DNA of 64,000 nt, from NCBI GenBank assembly GCA_000648925.1, contig JFHF01000003.1:124001-188000 (forward strand). The letters are read 5' to 3'. Below the pieces are notes generated by a model. It searched no databases and was not told the DNA's origin. It saw nothing but the letters and a program-made list of their open reading frames with translations. Source of the stretch: Caballeronia jiangsuensis (GTDB lineage Bacteria; Pseudomonadota; Gammaproteobacteria; Burkholderiales; Burkholderiaceae). Made by a program: the position numbers and the translations under genes. Positions 47,516-59,124 of this stretch are shown one piece after another (position 1 is the stretch's first letter; every line of letters starts with the position of its first letter).

Positions 47516-47791
47516 TTAGGCCTTGTGCAGGTCGGTGTACGGCAGGAGCGCGAGGAAACGCGCGCGCTTGATTGCCGTGTCGAGCTGGCGCTGATAGTGC
47601 GCCTTCGTGCCAGTCAGACGAGCCGGCGTGATCTTGCCGTTTTCGCCGATGAAGTCCTTCAGCGTTTCCGTGTCCTTGTAGTCGATCTGCTCGACACCGG
47701 CTGCCGTGAAACGGCAGAACTTCTTGCGCTTGAAGAGCGGGTTTTGTTGCTGACGACGCTTGTCGAATTTCTTACCAGTCGGGCGGGGCAT
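47516..47791 (-). CDS. rpsR: 30S ribosomal protein S18
   Basis: A 91-residue S18. The block [18 protein letters not shown] followed by [17 protein letters not shown] and [15 protein letters not shown] is diagnostic. It pairs with S6 in the 30S platform. Its start is two bases after the priB stop, so the two are coupled. Confidence 0.98.
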   Translation of the reverse strand: MPRPTGKKFDKRRQQQNPLFKRKKFCRFTAAGVEQIDYKDTETLKDFIGENGKITPARLTGTKAHYQRQLDTAIKRARFLALLPYTDLHKA

Positions 47792-47793
47792 GA

Positions 47794-48093
47794 TTAGTCC
47801 TTTCCAATGTCCTGCAATTCTGTGATGTGAAACACCAGGGTTCGCGCGTTACGGCTCTTTTTGGCCAGAAATCCGGTGAAGCGTGCTTCGACGCCCATCG
47901 GACAGCTTTCCAGCCTGCCGCTCGCTTCTCCGGCCGCGACCGCCTGCAGTGTCAGTTCGATCTGACGGGCGATGCCCGCTTCGACGACTTCCGCGCGGTG
48001 TTGCAACGTGCAGCTTGCGATCGGGATGCCGGCGGGCGTGTACCGCACCGGTTCGCGTTCCACGACGCTTGCTGTCAGTTGCAGCCGGTTCAC
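47794..48093 (-). CDS. priB: Primosomal replication protein N (PriB)
   Basis: A 99-residue single-OB-fold protein that binds single-stranded DNA and PriA at restarting forks. [22 protein letters not shown] and the later [19 protein letters not shown] match PriB of this operon position. It lies between rpsF (45 bases upstream) and rpsR (two bases downstream). Confidence 0.95.
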   Translation of the reverse strand: MNRLQLTASVVEREPVRYTPAGIPIASCTLQHRAEVVEAGIARQIELTLQAVAAGEASGRLESCPMGVEARFTGFLAKKSRNARTLVFHITELQDIGKD

Positions 48094-48138
48094 GAGATAG
48101 TTTCTGTTCCCTGGTGGCTTGACAGTATTGAACTGTCC

Positions 48139-48516
48139 TTAAGCCTGCGCTTCGGACGGCTGGCTAGCCGCCTTCTTGGCTTCTTCGCGCTGCACTTCCT
48201 TCATCATCGGCGACGGGCCGGTTTCGGCCTTCTTCATCTTGACGATGAGGTGACGCAGAACGGCGTCGTTGAACTTGAACGCGTGTTCCAGTTCTTCGAG
48301 CGTGGCCTGGTCGCATTCGATGTTCATGCAGACGTAGTGAGCCTTCGCGAGTTTCTCGATCATGTAGGCCAGTTGGCGACGGCCCCAGTCCTCGATGCGG
48401 TGGATCTGACCACCGTGCGACGTGATCGTGCCCTTGTAGCGCTCGATCATCGCGGGCACTTGCTCGCTCTGATCGGGATGCACGATGAAGACGATTTCGT
48501 AATGACGCATATTCAC
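48139..48516 (-). CDS. rpsF: 30S ribosomal protein S6
   Basis: A 125-residue S6 with the ferredoxin-like fold: [19 protein letters not shown] (after an extra MN), [18 protein letters not shown] and [16 protein letters not shown]. The C-terminal tail (about 100-125) is Ala/Lys/Glu-rich. First gene of the operon; a promoter and a leader hairpin are visible upstream. RBS AAGGAG precedes the ATG. Confidence 0.98.
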   Translation of the reverse strand: MNMRHYEIVFIVHPDQSEQVPAMIERYKGTITSHGGQIHRIEDWGRRQLAYMIEKLAKAHYVCMNIECDQATLEELEHAFKFNDAVLRHLIVKMKKAETGPSPMMKEVQREEAKKAASQPSEAQA

Positions 48517-48531
48517 TCCTTGTGGATATAA

Positions 48532-48558
48532 GCCGCCCGGGCGTCGGACCGGTGCGGC
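48532..48558 (-). promoter_or_regulatory. rpsF leader: Leader hairpin of rpsF, possible S6:S18 site
   Basis: In the rpsF 5' leader GCCGC pairs with GCGGC around a loop ACCGGTCCGACGCCCGG. Many bacteria carry an S6:S18-binding leader with a conserved CCG in such a hairpin; the CCG here fits, but the full motif is not proven by eye. Confidence 0.45.
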
Positions 48559-48574
48559 AAGTGAGAAGCCAAAG

Positions 48575-48603
48575 ATTATAGCTTTTTACATGCGCCTGCG
48601 CAA
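48575..48603 (-). promoter_or_regulatory. Promoter of the rpsF operon
   Basis: On the minus strand TTGCGC (48598-48603) and a perfect TATAAT (48575-48580) are separated by 17 bases, about 60 bases ahead of the rpsF start. Confidence 0.75.
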
Positions 48604-48631
48604 ATACGATTTTGAACGCGTTTTCAAGTAG

Positions 48632-49585
48632 TTACGACGCCTGCGCGGGCGCCGTCTGCGGCTCGCCCGGAAGCGTCAGCCGACGGCTCCAGTAACCGGG
48701 TTGCGCATAGATTTCCTTAAGATAATCAATGAAATAGCGCACCCGCGCCGGCACGTAGCGCTGTTGCGGATAGACCGCGAGGATGTCGTAATCGGGGAAT
48801 TCGAATTCGTCGAGGACGGTTTCGAGTTCGCCCGATTCCAGTTGCCGCTGGATTTCCCAGGTCGAGCGCCAGCCGAGCCCCAGTCCCTCCGACGCCCAGC
48901 GATGCAGCAACTCGCCGTCGTTGCAATCGAGCGTTCCGGTCACGCGAACCGTCACGACCTTGCCGTTACGCCGGAAATACCAGCCGCGATTCTGCCCGCC
49001 TTGCAGGTTGAACGCGAGGCAGTTGTGATTCGGCAGGTCTTCGAGCGCTTTCGGCCGGCCGTGCTTCCTGAAATAGGCGGGCGTGCCGCACACCACGCGC
49101 CGGTTGCCCGCGAGCTTCACGGCGACGAAATTCGGATCGACCGCTCCACCGATGCGAATCGACAGGTCATAGCCCTCGCGCACCAGATCGACGACGCGAT
49201 CGGTCAGATTGAAAGACATCTGCAGTTCGGGTTTGTCGGCGACGAATGCGGGCGCGTGCGGCGCGACATGCATACGCCCGAACGCCGCCGGCGCCGACAC
49301 GATCAGATGCCCGCCGACCGCGCGCCGTCCCGCCGCGAGTTCGTTTTCCGCCTGATCCCATTCCAGCAGCAGATTCTTGCAGCGGTCGAGAAACGCCGCG
49401 CCTTCTTCGCTCACGACGAGCCGCCTCGTCGAGCGGTACATCAGCTTCACGCCGAGGCGCTTCTCGAGCGCGTCGATACGCCTGCCGAGAATCACCGGCG
49501 ACACGCCCTCCTCCAGCGCCGCCGCCGCCAGGCTGCCGGCTTCGGCCACGCGCACGAAAGTTTCTATCTGCTTGAAGCGGTCCAT
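48632..49585 (-). CDS. LysR-family regulator divergent from gcl
   Basis: A 317-residue LysR-type regulator. The N-terminal winged helix (1-60, MDRFKQIETFVRVAEAGSLAAAALEEGVS with the second helix, seen in parts) is followed by a substrate-binding-like sensor domain (about 90-300). It lies divergent from gcl-hyi-glxR with 172 bases between, the classic layout of a LysR regulator and its target. It resembles the CrgA/DsdC-like subgroup with WYFRRNGK in the sensor. The inducer is unknown; glyoxylate or allantoin-related compounds are possible. Confidence 0.85.
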   Translation of the reverse strand: MDRFKQIETFVRVAEAGSLAAAALEEGVSPVILGRRIDALEKRLGVKLMYRSTRRLVVSEEGAAFLDRCKNLLLEWDQAENELAAGRRAVGGHLIVSAPAAFGRMHVAPHAPAFVADKPELQMSFNLTDRVVDLVREGYDLSIRIGGAVDPNFVAVKLAGNRRVVCGTPAYFRKHGRPKALEDLPNHNCLAFNLQGGQNRGWYFRRNGKVVTVRVTGTLDCNDGELLHRWASEGLGLGWRSTWEIQRQLESGELETVLDEFEFPDYDILAVYPQQRYVPARVRYFIDYLKEIYAQPGYWSRRLTLPGEPQTAPAQAS

Positions 49586-49757
49586 CTCTCGTCTCCAGCC
49601 GCCCGACCGCGCGGAACGGGCATTCGATACTTTTTGTTTGGGAAAAAGCGACTGCGGCTGATCTTATCAAACCTTTTTCACAGACTTAAAGTGCAACGGA
49701 ACCCTGCTTGAATGCAGACAGCCATTTCGGATAGAGACCCCCAGGAAGGAGACAACC

Positions 49758-51533
<1,776 letters not shown>

Positions 51534-51605
51534 AGCTTCGCCGCCGCGCGTTCGATCGAGCGAATGCGCGGCGAACATTCACTGACCGACCATCAGGAAA
51601 GAACA

Positions 51606-52406
51606 ATGCCGAAATTTGCCGCGAATTTGACCATGCTGTTCAACGAAGTCCCGTTCCTCGACCGCTTTGCCGCGGCCGCGAACGCGGGTTTCAAGGCGGT
51701 CGAGTTCCTGTTCCCTTACGCGTTCTCGATCAGCGATATCCAGAAGCGCCTGAAGGACAACGACCTGCGGATCGTGCTGCACAACCTGCCCGCGGGCAAC
51801 TGGGAAGCGGGCGAGCGCGGCATCGCCTGCCTGCCGGATCGCGTCGCTGAGTTCCGCGAAGGCGTGCCGCGCGCGATCGAATACGCGAAGGCGCTGAACG
51901 TGCCGCAACTGAACTGCCTCGTCGGCATTCCGACGGCGGGCGTATCGGCGGAACAGGCGCGCACGACGATCATCGAGAATCTGCGTTTTGCCGCGGAAGC
52001 GCTGAAGAAGGAAGGCATCAGGCTGCTGGTCGAGCCGTGCAATTCGTACGACATTCCGGGCTTCGCGCTGAACCGCTCGAAAGAAGGACTGGATGTGATC
52101 CGCGCGGTCGGCTCGGACAATCTGTTCCTTCAGTACGACATCTATCACATGCAGCGCATGGAAGGCGAACTCGCCGCGACGATCCGGAAGAACCTGCCGC
52201 AGATCGCGCATATCCAGCTCGCCGACAACCCTGGCCGCAACGAGCCGGGCACGGGCGAAATCAACTACGCGTATCTGTTCGGTCTGCTCGACGAGATCGG
52301 CTATCAAGGCTGGATCGGCTGCGAGTACAAGCCGCTCGACGGCACCGAAGCGGGCCTCGGCTGGCTTCAATCGATCGGCGGCGTGAAGCAAGGCGCAACC
52401 GCTTAA
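51606..52406 (+). CDS. hyi: Hydroxypyruvate isomerase Hyi
   Basis: A 266-residue TIM-barrel isomerase (xylose isomerase-like fold) that interconverts hydroxypyruvate and tartronate semialdehyde. MPKFAANLTMLFNEVPFLDR, EPCNSYDIPGFALN and QIAHIQLADNPGRNEPGTGEI (the metal/His region, quoted in parts) are family features. Start at ATG 51606 after AAAGAAC; gap of 72 bases from gcl and 27 to glxR. Confidence 0.94.
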   Translation: MPKFAANLTMLFNEVPFLDRFAAAANAGFKAVEFLFPYAFSISDIQKRLKDNDLRIVLHNLPAGNWEAGERGIACLPDRVAEFREGVPRAIEYAKALNVPQLNCLVGIPTAGVSAEQARTTIIENLRFAAEALKKEGIRLLVEPCNSYDIPGFALNRSKEGLDVIRAVGSDNLFLQYDIYHMQRMEGELAATIRKNLPQIAHIQLADNPGRNEPGTGEINYAYLFGLLDEIGYQGWIGCEYKPLDGTEAGLGWLQSIGGVKQGATA

Positions 52407-52433
52407 ATCAGACACACAGGAGGAGCTCGAAGT

Positions 52434-53339
52434 ATGGCAACGATCGGTTTCATCGGCCTCGGCATCATGGGCGCGCACATGGCGCGCAATCTCATCAAGG
52501 GCGGCCACAAGCTCGTCGTGAACGGCAAGTTTCCGGTGCCGGACGATATCCGCGCGCAAACGCAAGTCGTCGCGGATTCATCGGCGGTCGCGCAGGAAAG
52601 CGAGATCGTCATCACGATGGTGCCTGACACGCCCGATGTCGCCAATGTGCTGTTCGCCGATGACGGCGTCGCGAAGGGTCTGACGAAGGGCAAGCTCGTG
52701 ATCGACATGAGCTCGATCGCCCCGCTGGAGACGCAGGAGTTCGCGAAGAAGATCAACGCGCTCGGCTGCGACTATCTCGACGCGCCGGTGTCCGGCGGCG
52801 AAGTCGGCGCACGCGAAGCGACGCTCACGATCATGGTCGGCGGCCCGGAGAAGTCGTTCGAGATCGCGAAGCCCCTGTTCGAACTGATGGGCAAGAACAT
52901 CTCGCTCATCGGCGACAACGGCGCGGGTCAGACCTGCAAGGTCGCGAACCAGATCATCGTCGCGCTGAACATCGAGGCGGTCGCCGAAGCGCTGCTGTTC
53001 GCGGCGCGTTCGGGCGCCGATCCGGAGCGCGTGCGTCGTGCATTGATGGGCGGCTTCGCATCGTCGCGCATCCTCGAGGTGCATGGCGAGCGCATGACGA
53101 AGCGCACGTTCAATCCGGGCTTCCGGATCGAGCTGCATCAGAAGGATTTGAACCTCGCGCTCGACGGCGCGCGCAAGATGGGCCTCGCCCTGCCCCACAC
53201 GGCGAGCGCGCAGCAATTGTTCAGCGTGTGCGCCGCGAACGGCGGCAAAGCGTGGGATCACTCGGCGCTCGTGCGTGCGCTCGAAATCATGTCGAACTTC
53301 CAGGTGGCTGACGAGCCGGCGCAAGCCAAGGCCGCGTAA
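52434..53339 (+). CDS. glxR: Tartronate semialdehyde reductase GlxR
   Basis: A 301-residue beta-hydroxyacid dehydrogenase that reduces tartronate semialdehyde to D-glycerate with NAD(P)H. The Rossmann loop is IGFIGLGIMGAHMARNL; the substrate block DAPVSGGEVGARE and catalytic K169 in GQTCKVANQI are present. It ends the gcl operon. The glycerate made would be phosphorylated by a glycerate kinase such as the one at the left edge of the window. Confidence 0.94.
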   Translation: MATIGFIGLGIMGAHMARNLIKGGHKLVVNGKFPVPDDIRAQTQVVADSSAVAQESEIVITMVPDTPDVANVLFADDGVAKGLTKGKLVIDMSSIAPLETQEFAKKINALGCDYLDAPVSGGEVGAREATLTIMVGGPEKSFEIAKPLFELMGKNISLIGDNGAGQTCKVANQIIVALNIEAVAEALLFAARSGADPERVRRALMGGFASSRILEVHGERMTKRTFNPGFRIELHQKDLNLALDGARKMGLALPHTASAQQLFSVCAANGGKAWDHSALVRALEIMSNFQVADEPAQAKAA

Positions 53340-53360
53340 GCGGCGCCTGAACCGTGGGGC

Positions 53361-53384
53361 GTCCCGCGTATGGGCACGCGGGAC
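53361..53384 (+). terminator. Terminator-like hairpin after glxR
   Basis: GTCCCGCGT and ACGCGGGAC form a perfect 9-bp stem with a 6-base loop, 21 bases after the glxR stop. It is followed by AAACG rather than T, so strength is uncertain. Confidence 0.45.
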
Positions 53385-53537
53385 AAACGTCGCTCTGGGC
53401 TGAGGGCGACAAAGTGGGGTCCGAGAAGCGGCACCCGGTGATGCGCCGGGTAAGCCTTGGTCGGTCAGACGGTTTATCGTCGGGTGTCCGCGTCGGATTG
53501 TTTTTTTGGTTTTCTATGGATGGCCTGTGATCGTGTC

Positions 53538-53610
53538 GGTCTATTAGCACTGCCCCTGTGCGGGGCGGCAGTCACTTTCTTTGCTGCTGCAAAGAAAGTA
53601 ACCAAAGAAA
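53538..53610 (+). repeat. Left inverted terminus of element B
   Basis: A 73-bp core with a GCCCC-TGTGC-GGGGC hairpin and the 10-bp CTTTCTTTGC/GCAAAGAAAG hairpin; it corresponds to 14369-14441 reversed. Confidence 0.85.
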
Positions 53611-54025
53611 CAGCTATCCCCAGCCTAAGCACTTCACACCGGCCGCGGCACAGGCGATTGGCCTAATGGCCCGGCAGTAGCGAGTGCCCCCGCAAGCAGA
53701 CAAAGACTTGGACCGCGCACGGTCCGACTCATCGCGCCACAGAACAAACTGGTGCAGCACCAAATAGCTCCGGCCCGCTACGCGGCCGATGGGTCATTCG
53801 GGTCTGCGCGCGCTTCTTCTTCGGTTTCCCTCGCATACCCAACGGCAGCGCGTAGCGCTGTGCCGGAACCATTTCGTGCTGAACCAGCGCGCTAAAACAT
53901 TTGGTGCGTCAGACCGTGCGCGATCCAAGCCCGATTGGGCCTCCGAGGGCGACACTTAGGCGAGTGCCACCGCGGGCTGGCAAGCATGGCAAACCTGCGT
54001 GTGACTGCGGGCGTGGACGAGCTGC

Positions 54026-54098
54026 TTTCTTTGGTTACTTTCTTTGCAGCAGCAAAGAAAGTGACCCCCGCCCCGGGGAGGGGCAGTGCTAATAAACC
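54026..54098 (-). repeat. Right inverted terminus of element B
   Basis: A 73-bp core that corresponds to 13878-13950 reversed, including the GCCCC-TCCCC-GGGGC hairpin. On the minus strand it lies directly after the asparaginase stop. Confidence 0.85.
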
Positions 54099-54147
54099 GA
54101 CACGAACTCAGGCCATCCATAGAAGACGAACCAAAACAAAACCCCCC

Positions 54148-55140
54148 CTAATAAACATCAAAAACGCGCTGCAAGTCATCAACTCCCGAACCCAAAGCGA
54201 GCATCAACAAAACCCGCGCCTTATAAGGGTTAAGCGTCCCCGCACTGACGCTCCCGATGGCGTCATCATTCGCGGCGCCGTTGCGCATCACATGCCCCGC
54301 CCCGACGCGCGAAGCCCGCACGACCGCGACGCCGTGCGAAACGGCATCGGCGAGCGCCTGCGTAAGCGTCGCATGCATCGAGCCATTACCGGTCCCGGCA
54401 ACGACGATCCCCCGCACGCCCGCCGCGACGAGCGCATCGACCATCACCCGCGATGCATCCGCGTAACTCGCGACGATCTCGACCATCGGCCACTGACCAG
54501 TCACGGAAAACTCGCTCGCAACGGTATGCGGCCGCACGACCAACCGCTGAAACTCGACGCGCCCGTCCTGCACGAAGCCGAGCACGCCGGTCTCAGGCGA
54601 GCGAAACGCATCGACGGCGTAAGTGCTCGTCTTGGTGACATCGCGTGCGCTATGAATCTGGTTATTGACCGCGACGAGCACGCCCTTGCCCGCCGCGTCC
54701 TTCGACGCCGCGACCGTCACCGCATTCAGCAGATTGAGCGGGCCATCGGCGGACAGCGCAGTCGATGGGCGCATCGCCGCTGTCAGCACAACGGGCTTCG
54801 CGCTCTTCACCGTGAGATGCAGCAGATACGCGGTTTCTTCGAGCGTATCGGTGCCATGCGTGACGACCACGCCATCGATATCGTCCTGCGCGAGCAGTTC
54901 GTCGATGCGTGATGAGAGCGTCGTCCACAGCGCGGCGCTCATGTCCTTGCTGTCGATGCTCGCGATCTGCTCGGCGTGAATGCGCGCCACTGTACCGAGC
55001 GCCGGCACGGCATCGAGCAATTTGTCGACGCCGACGACGCCCGCCTTGTAGCCCGCCGTCTTCGATGCGTCACCGGCGGACCCGGCGATAGTGCCGCCCG
55101 TCGCCAGCACGGCGATGCGAGGGAGAGAGGATGTATTCAT
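54148..55140 (-). CDS. L-asparaginase
   Basis: A 330-residue asparaginase/glutaminase-family enzyme. The nucleophile T17 is in LATGGTIAGSA and the second motif is VVTHGTDTLEETAYLL, with AAMRPSTALSADGPLN after it. These match the type II (AnsB-like) sequence class, yet the N-terminus MNTSSLPRIAVLATGGT has no signal peptide, so it would act in the cytoplasm. It is followed at its 3' end by repeat element B; cysB lies upstream, separated by 31 bases on the same strand. Confidence 0.92.
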   Translation of the reverse strand: MNTSSLPRIAVLATGGTIAGSAGDASKTAGYKAGVVGVDKLLDAVPALGTVARIHAEQIASIDSKDMSAALWTTLSSRIDELLAQDDIDGVVVTHGTDTLEETAYLLHLTVKSAKPVVLTAAMRPSTALSADGPLNLLNAVTVAASKDAAGKGVLVAVNNQIHSARDVTKTSTYAVDAFRSPETGVLGFVQDGRVEFQRLVVRPHTVASEFSVTGQWPMVEIVASYADASRVMVDALVAAGVRGIVVAGTGNGSMHATLTQALADAVSHGVAVVRASRVGAGHVMRNGAANDDAIGSVSAGTLNPYKARVLLMLALGSGVDDLQRVFDVY

Positions 55141-55171
55141 GCCGGCGATTGTAAATCAGCCGGCATGAGGA

Positions 55172-56098
55172 TTACGCCGTTTCGCGAAGCTGGGCCGCGA
55201 TCTGCGCTTCTTCGAGTTGCGGCGCGAACATCTCGATCAATCGATACGCATACGCGCGCAAGAACGCGCCCTTTCTTAGGCCGACGCGCGTCGTGCTGGC
55301 CTCGAACAGATGCTGCGTATCGAGCGCGACGAGCTCGGTGTCCCGCTTCGCGTCGTAGGCCATCGCCGCGACGATGCCGATGCCCATGCCGAGTTCCACA
55401 TACGTCTTGATGACGTCGGCATCGATCGCGGTGAGCACGATATCGGGAATCGCGCCCGCGCTCGCGAACGCCTGGTCGACGTGCGAGCGGCCGGTGAAGT
55501 CCTGGTCGTAAGTGACGATCGGATATTCGGCGATCTGTTCGAGCGTGATGTTCTCGCGACCGACAAGCGGATGACCCTTCGGCACGACGACCGTGTGATG
55601 CCACGAATAGCACGGAAACGTGACGATATCCGGATAACGGTCGAGCGCCTCGGTCGAGATGCCGATGTCCGCCTCGCCATTGATGATCATCTGCGCAATC
55701 TGCTGCGGGCTGCCCTGGCGCAGCGCGAGATGCACCTTCGGGAACACCTCGGTGAACTGGCGGATGACCTTCGGCAACGCGTAACGCGCCTGCGTGTGAG
55801 TCGTCGCGACGACGAGATGGCCGTTGTCCTGATCCGCGAACTGGCGCGCCACGCGTCGCAGGTTCTCCGCGTCGAGCAGCATCCGCTCGATCAGCTGATG
55901 CACCTCCTTGCCCGGCTCGGTGAGACCCGTGAGACGCTTGCCGCGGCGAATGAAGATATCGACGCCGAGCTCGTCCTCCAGATCCTTGATCTGTTTCGAC
56001 ACGCCCGACTGCGACGTGTAGAGCACGTTGGCGACCTCCGTCAGATTCATGTTCTGACGCACGGCCTCGCGCACGAAGCGCAATTGCTGGAAATTCAT
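55172..56098 (-). CDS. cysB: CysB-family transcriptional regulator
   Basis: A 308-residue LysR-type activator. The N-terminus MNFQQLRFVREAVRQNMNLTE with VLYTSQSGVSKQIKDLEDELG is typical of CysB/Cbl. The sensor domain includes TTHTQARYALPKVI, the sulfate/acetylserine pocket of CysB. It lies directly after cysA on the same strand, so it regulates the sulfate uptake operon and may be co-transcribed with it. Distinguishing CysB from Cbl/SsuR is not certain by eye, but the place beside cysAWT-sbp favours CysB. Confidence 0.9.
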   Translation of the reverse strand: MNFQQLRFVREAVRQNMNLTEVANVLYTSQSGVSKQIKDLEDELGVDIFIRRGKRLTGLTEPGKEVHQLIERMLLDAENLRRVARQFADQDNGHLVVATTHTQARYALPKVIRQFTEVFPKVHLALRQGSPQQIAQMIINGEADIGISTEALDRYPDIVTFPCYSWHHTVVVPKGHPLVGRENITLEQIAEYPIVTYDQDFTGRSHVDQAFASAGAIPDIVLTAIDADVIKTYVELGMGIGIVAAMAYDAKRDTELVALDTQHLFEASTTRVGLRKGAFLRAYAYRLIEMFAPQLEEAQIAAQLRETA

Positions 56099-56133
56099 GT
56101 GAAACCTCTCCGCGATCCTTTTATGTTGTTATC

Positions 56134-57204
56134 TCACTGCGCCGGCGACGGCGCCGGAAAGACGCGCAGCGCGCGCGGCACGGCCGTCACGCCGTCGCCG
56201 ACATCGAGCTTGAGCGCGCGCCATGCCTCGCGATCCAGTTCCGCCTCGATCACGCCGCCCGCGCTGCCTTCGAGCTCGACACGCACCGAGCCGCCGAGCG
56301 TCACGACGCGCCGCACGCCGACCACGATGCCATCGCGATGCGTGCCATCGGCGGGATAGAGCGCGAGATCGTGCGGACGCACATACGCGAGCGCCCGGCC
56401 CCTGAAATGCGCCTCTGCGGCGATCGGGCTCGCGGCGCCATCGACGACAAAGCCGCCGGCATCGACATTGCCCTGCAGCCGGTTCGCCGCGCCGAGAAAC
56501 TCGTACACGAACGACGTCTGCGGATGATCGTACACGTCTTGCGGACTGCCCACCTGCTCCACGCGGCCATGATTCATCACGACGATACGGTCCGCCACTT
56601 CGAGCGCCTCTTCCTGGTCATGCGTGACGAAGAGCGTCGAGATATGCAGATCGTCGTGCAGGCGGCGCAGCCAGCTACGCAGTTCCTTGCGCACCTTGGC
56701 GTCGAGCGCGCCGAACGGCTCGTCGAGCAAGAGCACTTTCGGCTCGACGGCGAGCGCGCGGGCGAGCGCGATGCGCTGCCGCTGTCCGCCCGACAGTTCC
56801 GACGGGAAACGCTCGGCGAGCCAGTCGAGCTGCACGAGTTTCAGCAGTTCATGCACCTTCTCGCGGATCACGGCTTCGCTCGGACGTTCGCGGCGCGGCT
56901 TCACACGCAGGCCGAACGCGACGTTCTCGAACACCGTCATGTGCCTGAAGAGCGCGTAATGCTGGAACACGAAGCCCACCTGCCGCTCACGCGCGCCGAC
57001 TGCCGCGACGTCCTCGCCATGCAGCACGACTTGTCCCGCATCGGCGAATTCGAGGCCGGCGATGACGCGCAAAAGCGTGGTCTTGCCGCAGCCCGAAGGC
57101 CCGAGCAGCGCGACGAGTTCGCCCGCCGGGAAATCGAGCGTGACGTTGTCGAGCGCGGTGAAATCGCCGAAGCGTTTTTGCAGATTGCGAACGTTGATGC
57201 TCAT
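56134..57204 (-). CDS. cysA: Sulfate/thiosulfate ABC transporter ATPase CysA
   Basis: A 356-residue ATPase. Walker A is [14 protein letters not shown], signature [14 protein letters not shown], Walker [13 protein letters not shown], and the switch loop [14 protein letters not shown]. The C-terminal 110 residues are a TOBE-like domain. It starts with [18 protein letters not shown]. It lies 16 bases after cysW and supplies energy to the CysTW permease. Confidence 0.95.
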   Translation of the reverse strand: MSINVRNLQKRFGDFTALDNVTLDFPAGELVALLGPSGCGKTTLLRVIAGLEFADAGQVVLHGEDVAAVGARERQVGFVFQHYALFRHMTVFENVAFGLRVKPRRERPSEAVIREKVHELLKLVQLDWLAERFPSELSGGQRQRIALARALAVEPKVLLLDEPFGALDAKVRKELRSWLRRLHDDLHISTLFVTHDQEEALEVADRIVVMNHGRVEQVGSPQDVYDHPQTSFVYEFLGAANRLQGNVDAGGFVVDGAASPIAAEAHFRGRALAYVRPHDLALYPADGTHRDGIVVGVRRVVTLGGSVRVELEGSAGGVIEAELDREAWRALKLDVGDGVTAVPRALRVFPAPSPAQ

Positions 57205-57220
57205 GATGTTGTCGGCCTCT

Positions 57221-58129
57221 TCAATTCTGTGCGGGTGTCCGGGTTTCGCCGATGGCTTGCGACATGCGCCGCTCCGCGAGGAGCTTGAGCGCCAGCGTCA
57301 CGAGCGCGAGCAGCGCAAGCAGCGACGCCACCGCGAACGCGGCCGAGAAGTTGTATTCGTTGTAGAGAATTTCGACGTGCAGCGGCATCGTGTCGGTCTG
57401 GCCGCGAATATGGCCCGACACCACCGATACCGCGCCGAACTCGCCCATCGCGCGCGCGTTGCAGAGAATCACGCCGTAGAGCAGGCCCCACTTCACGTTG
57501 GGCAGCGTCACGCGCCTGAAGATCTGCCAGCCCGATGCGCCGAGCACGTGCGCCGCTTCCTCTTCGTCGTTGCCCTGCGCCTGCATCAGCGGAATCAGCT
57601 CGCGCGCGACGAACGGGAACGTCACGAAGATCGTCGCGAGCACGATGCCCGGCACGGCGAAGATGATCTGCACGTCGTGCGCGGCGAGCCACGGACCGAA
57701 CCAGCCTTGCGCGCCGAAAATCAGCACGTAGATGAGACCGGAGATCACGGGCGAAACTGAAAACGGCAAATCGATGAGCGTGGTCAGGAGCGCCTTGCCG
57801 CGAAAATCGAACTTCGCGATCGCCCACGAAGCGGCCAGCCCGAACACGACGTTCAGCGGCACGGCGATCGCGGCGGTGATCAGCGTGAGCTTGATCGCGG
57901 ACCACGCATCGGGATCCTTCAGCGACTCGAAGTAATAGTCGATGCCCTTCGCGAACGCCTGCACGAACACCGCGACGAGCGGCACGACGAGAAAGAGCGC
58001 AAGAAACACGAGCGCGATGCCCGTCAGCAGCCAGCGCACGGCGCGCGGTTCGGTGACGGGATTGAGGCTGCTTGCGCGCACGCGTGCAGCGGCGTGCACC
58101 GGAAGCGCTTTGCTATCGGGCGTGCTCAT
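57221..58129 (-). CDS. cysW: Sulfate ABC transporter permease CysW
   Basis: A 302-residue inner-membrane permease with about six helices (first: [19 protein letters not shown]). The EAA loop reads [23 protein letters not shown]. The start is the ATG at 58127-58129, which overlaps the cysT stop by four bases; the longer open frame is inside cys[20 protein letters not shown] is a CysW signature. Confidence 0.95.
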   Translation of the reverse strand: MSTPDSKALPVHAAARVRASSLNPVTEPRAVRWLLTGIALVFLALFLVVPLVAVFVQAFAKGIDYYFESLKDPDAWSAIKLTLITAAIAVPLNVVFGLAASWAIAKFDFRGKALLTTLIDLPFSVSPVISGLIYVLIFGAQGWFGPWLAAHDVQIIFAVPGIVLATIFVTFPFVARELIPLMQAQGNDEEEAAHVLGASGWQIFRRVTLPNVKWGLLYGVILCNARAMGEFGAVSVVSGHIRGQTDTMPLHVEILYNEYNFSAAFAVASLLALLALVTLALKLLAERRMSQAIGETRTPAQN

Positions 58130-59031
58130 GCCTGACCTCCGCCCGGATGTCCGACATGCAGCGAAGGACCGGCGGCGACAGCAGGCGCCGCGCCCGTCTT
58201 GCTCGTGCGCCGCTGCAGGAACCATTGCAGCGTGTTGATGAGGAGCAGCATCAGGAACGACACGCACAGCATCACGACGGCGAGCGCGGTCGCGCCGGCA
58301 TAGTCGTACTGTTCCAGCTTCGTGATGATGAGCAGCGACGTGATCTCTGATTTCATCGGCACATTGCCCGCGATGAAAATCACCGAGCCGTACTCGCCGA
58401 GCGCACGCGCGAACGCGAGCGCGAAACCGGTCAGGAGCGCGGGAAACACCGACGGCAGCACGACGCGGCGAAACGTGAGCCAGCGCGTCGCGCCGAGGCA
58501 CGCGGCGGCCTCTTCCTGCTCGCGCTCGAACTCTTCGAGCACCGGCTGCACCGTGCGCACGACGAACGGCAAGCCGATGAACGTCAGCGCGACGAGCACG
58601 CCGAGCGGCGTGAACGCGACCTTGATGCCGAACGGCGCGAGATATTGCCCGATCCAGCCGTTGCCCGCATAGACCGCGGCGAGCGAGATGCCCGCGACGG
58701 ACGTCGGCAGCGCGAACGGCAAATCGACGATCGCATCGACGATGCGCTTGAACGGAAACGTGTAGCGCACGAGCACCCACGCGACGAGAAAGCCGAACAC
58801 CGCGTTGATGAGCGCGCCGCCGAGCGCGGCACTGAACGTGAGCCGATACGACGCGAGCACGCGCGGCGACGTGACCGCGCGCACGAACTGCGCCCAGTCG
58901 AGCGTCGCGGTCTTCGCGAAGGTGGCGGCAAGCGGAATCAGCACCACGAGGCTTAAGTACGCCACCGTGATGCCGAGCGTCAGGCCGAACCCGGGAAGCG
59001 CGCTCGGCTTCTTGAATGTGAGGGTCGTCAT
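58126..59031 (-). CDS. cysT: Sulfate ABC transporter permease CysT
   Basis: A 301-residue permease paired with CysW. It begins in [23 protein letters not shown]; the EAA loop is [40 protein letters not shown] and [11 protein letters not shown] are typical of CysT/CysU. It overlaps cysW by four bases and is 93 bases after sbp. Confidence 0.95.
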   Translation of the reverse strand: MTTLTFKKPSALPGFGLTLGITVAYLSLVVLIPLAATFAKTATLDWAQFVRAVTSPRVLASYRLTFSAALGGALINAVFGFLVAWVLVRYTFPFKRIVDAIVDLPFALPTSVAGISLAAVYAGNGWIGQYLAPFGIKVAFTPLGVLVALTFIGLPFVVRTVQPVLEEFEREQEEAAACLGATRWLTFRRVVLPSVFPALLTGFALAFARALGEYGSVIFIAGNVPMKSEITSLLIITKLEQYDYAGATALAVVMLCVSFLMLLLINTLQWFLQRRTSKTGAAPAVAAGPSLHVGHPGGGQA

Positions 59032-59124
59032 CCTTGATTGATCCTTTTCTTGCGCCGGGGTTGGGCGCGTCGCTGCTTCGGGGCGCGCGGCGTCATTGAC
59101 GCGCCGCGTCGCCCACTGTTTCGC

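Larger units (their letters stand above)
53500..54140. repeat. Repeat element copy B, inverted relative to copy A
   Basis: The reverse complement of the element at 13841-14480, similar end to end: 73-bp termini (53538-53610 and 54026-54098), the same hairpin variants swapped in side, and the same internal GGTTCAGCAC- and CGCGCACGGTC-bearing halves. The inverted ends here extend further than in copy A, through TCTATGGATGGCCTG on both sides. Its right end is about 8 bases from the stop codon of the asparaginase gene. It holds no credible gene; reading frames with VTFFAAAKKVT come from translation of the hairpin. Confidence 0.8.
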
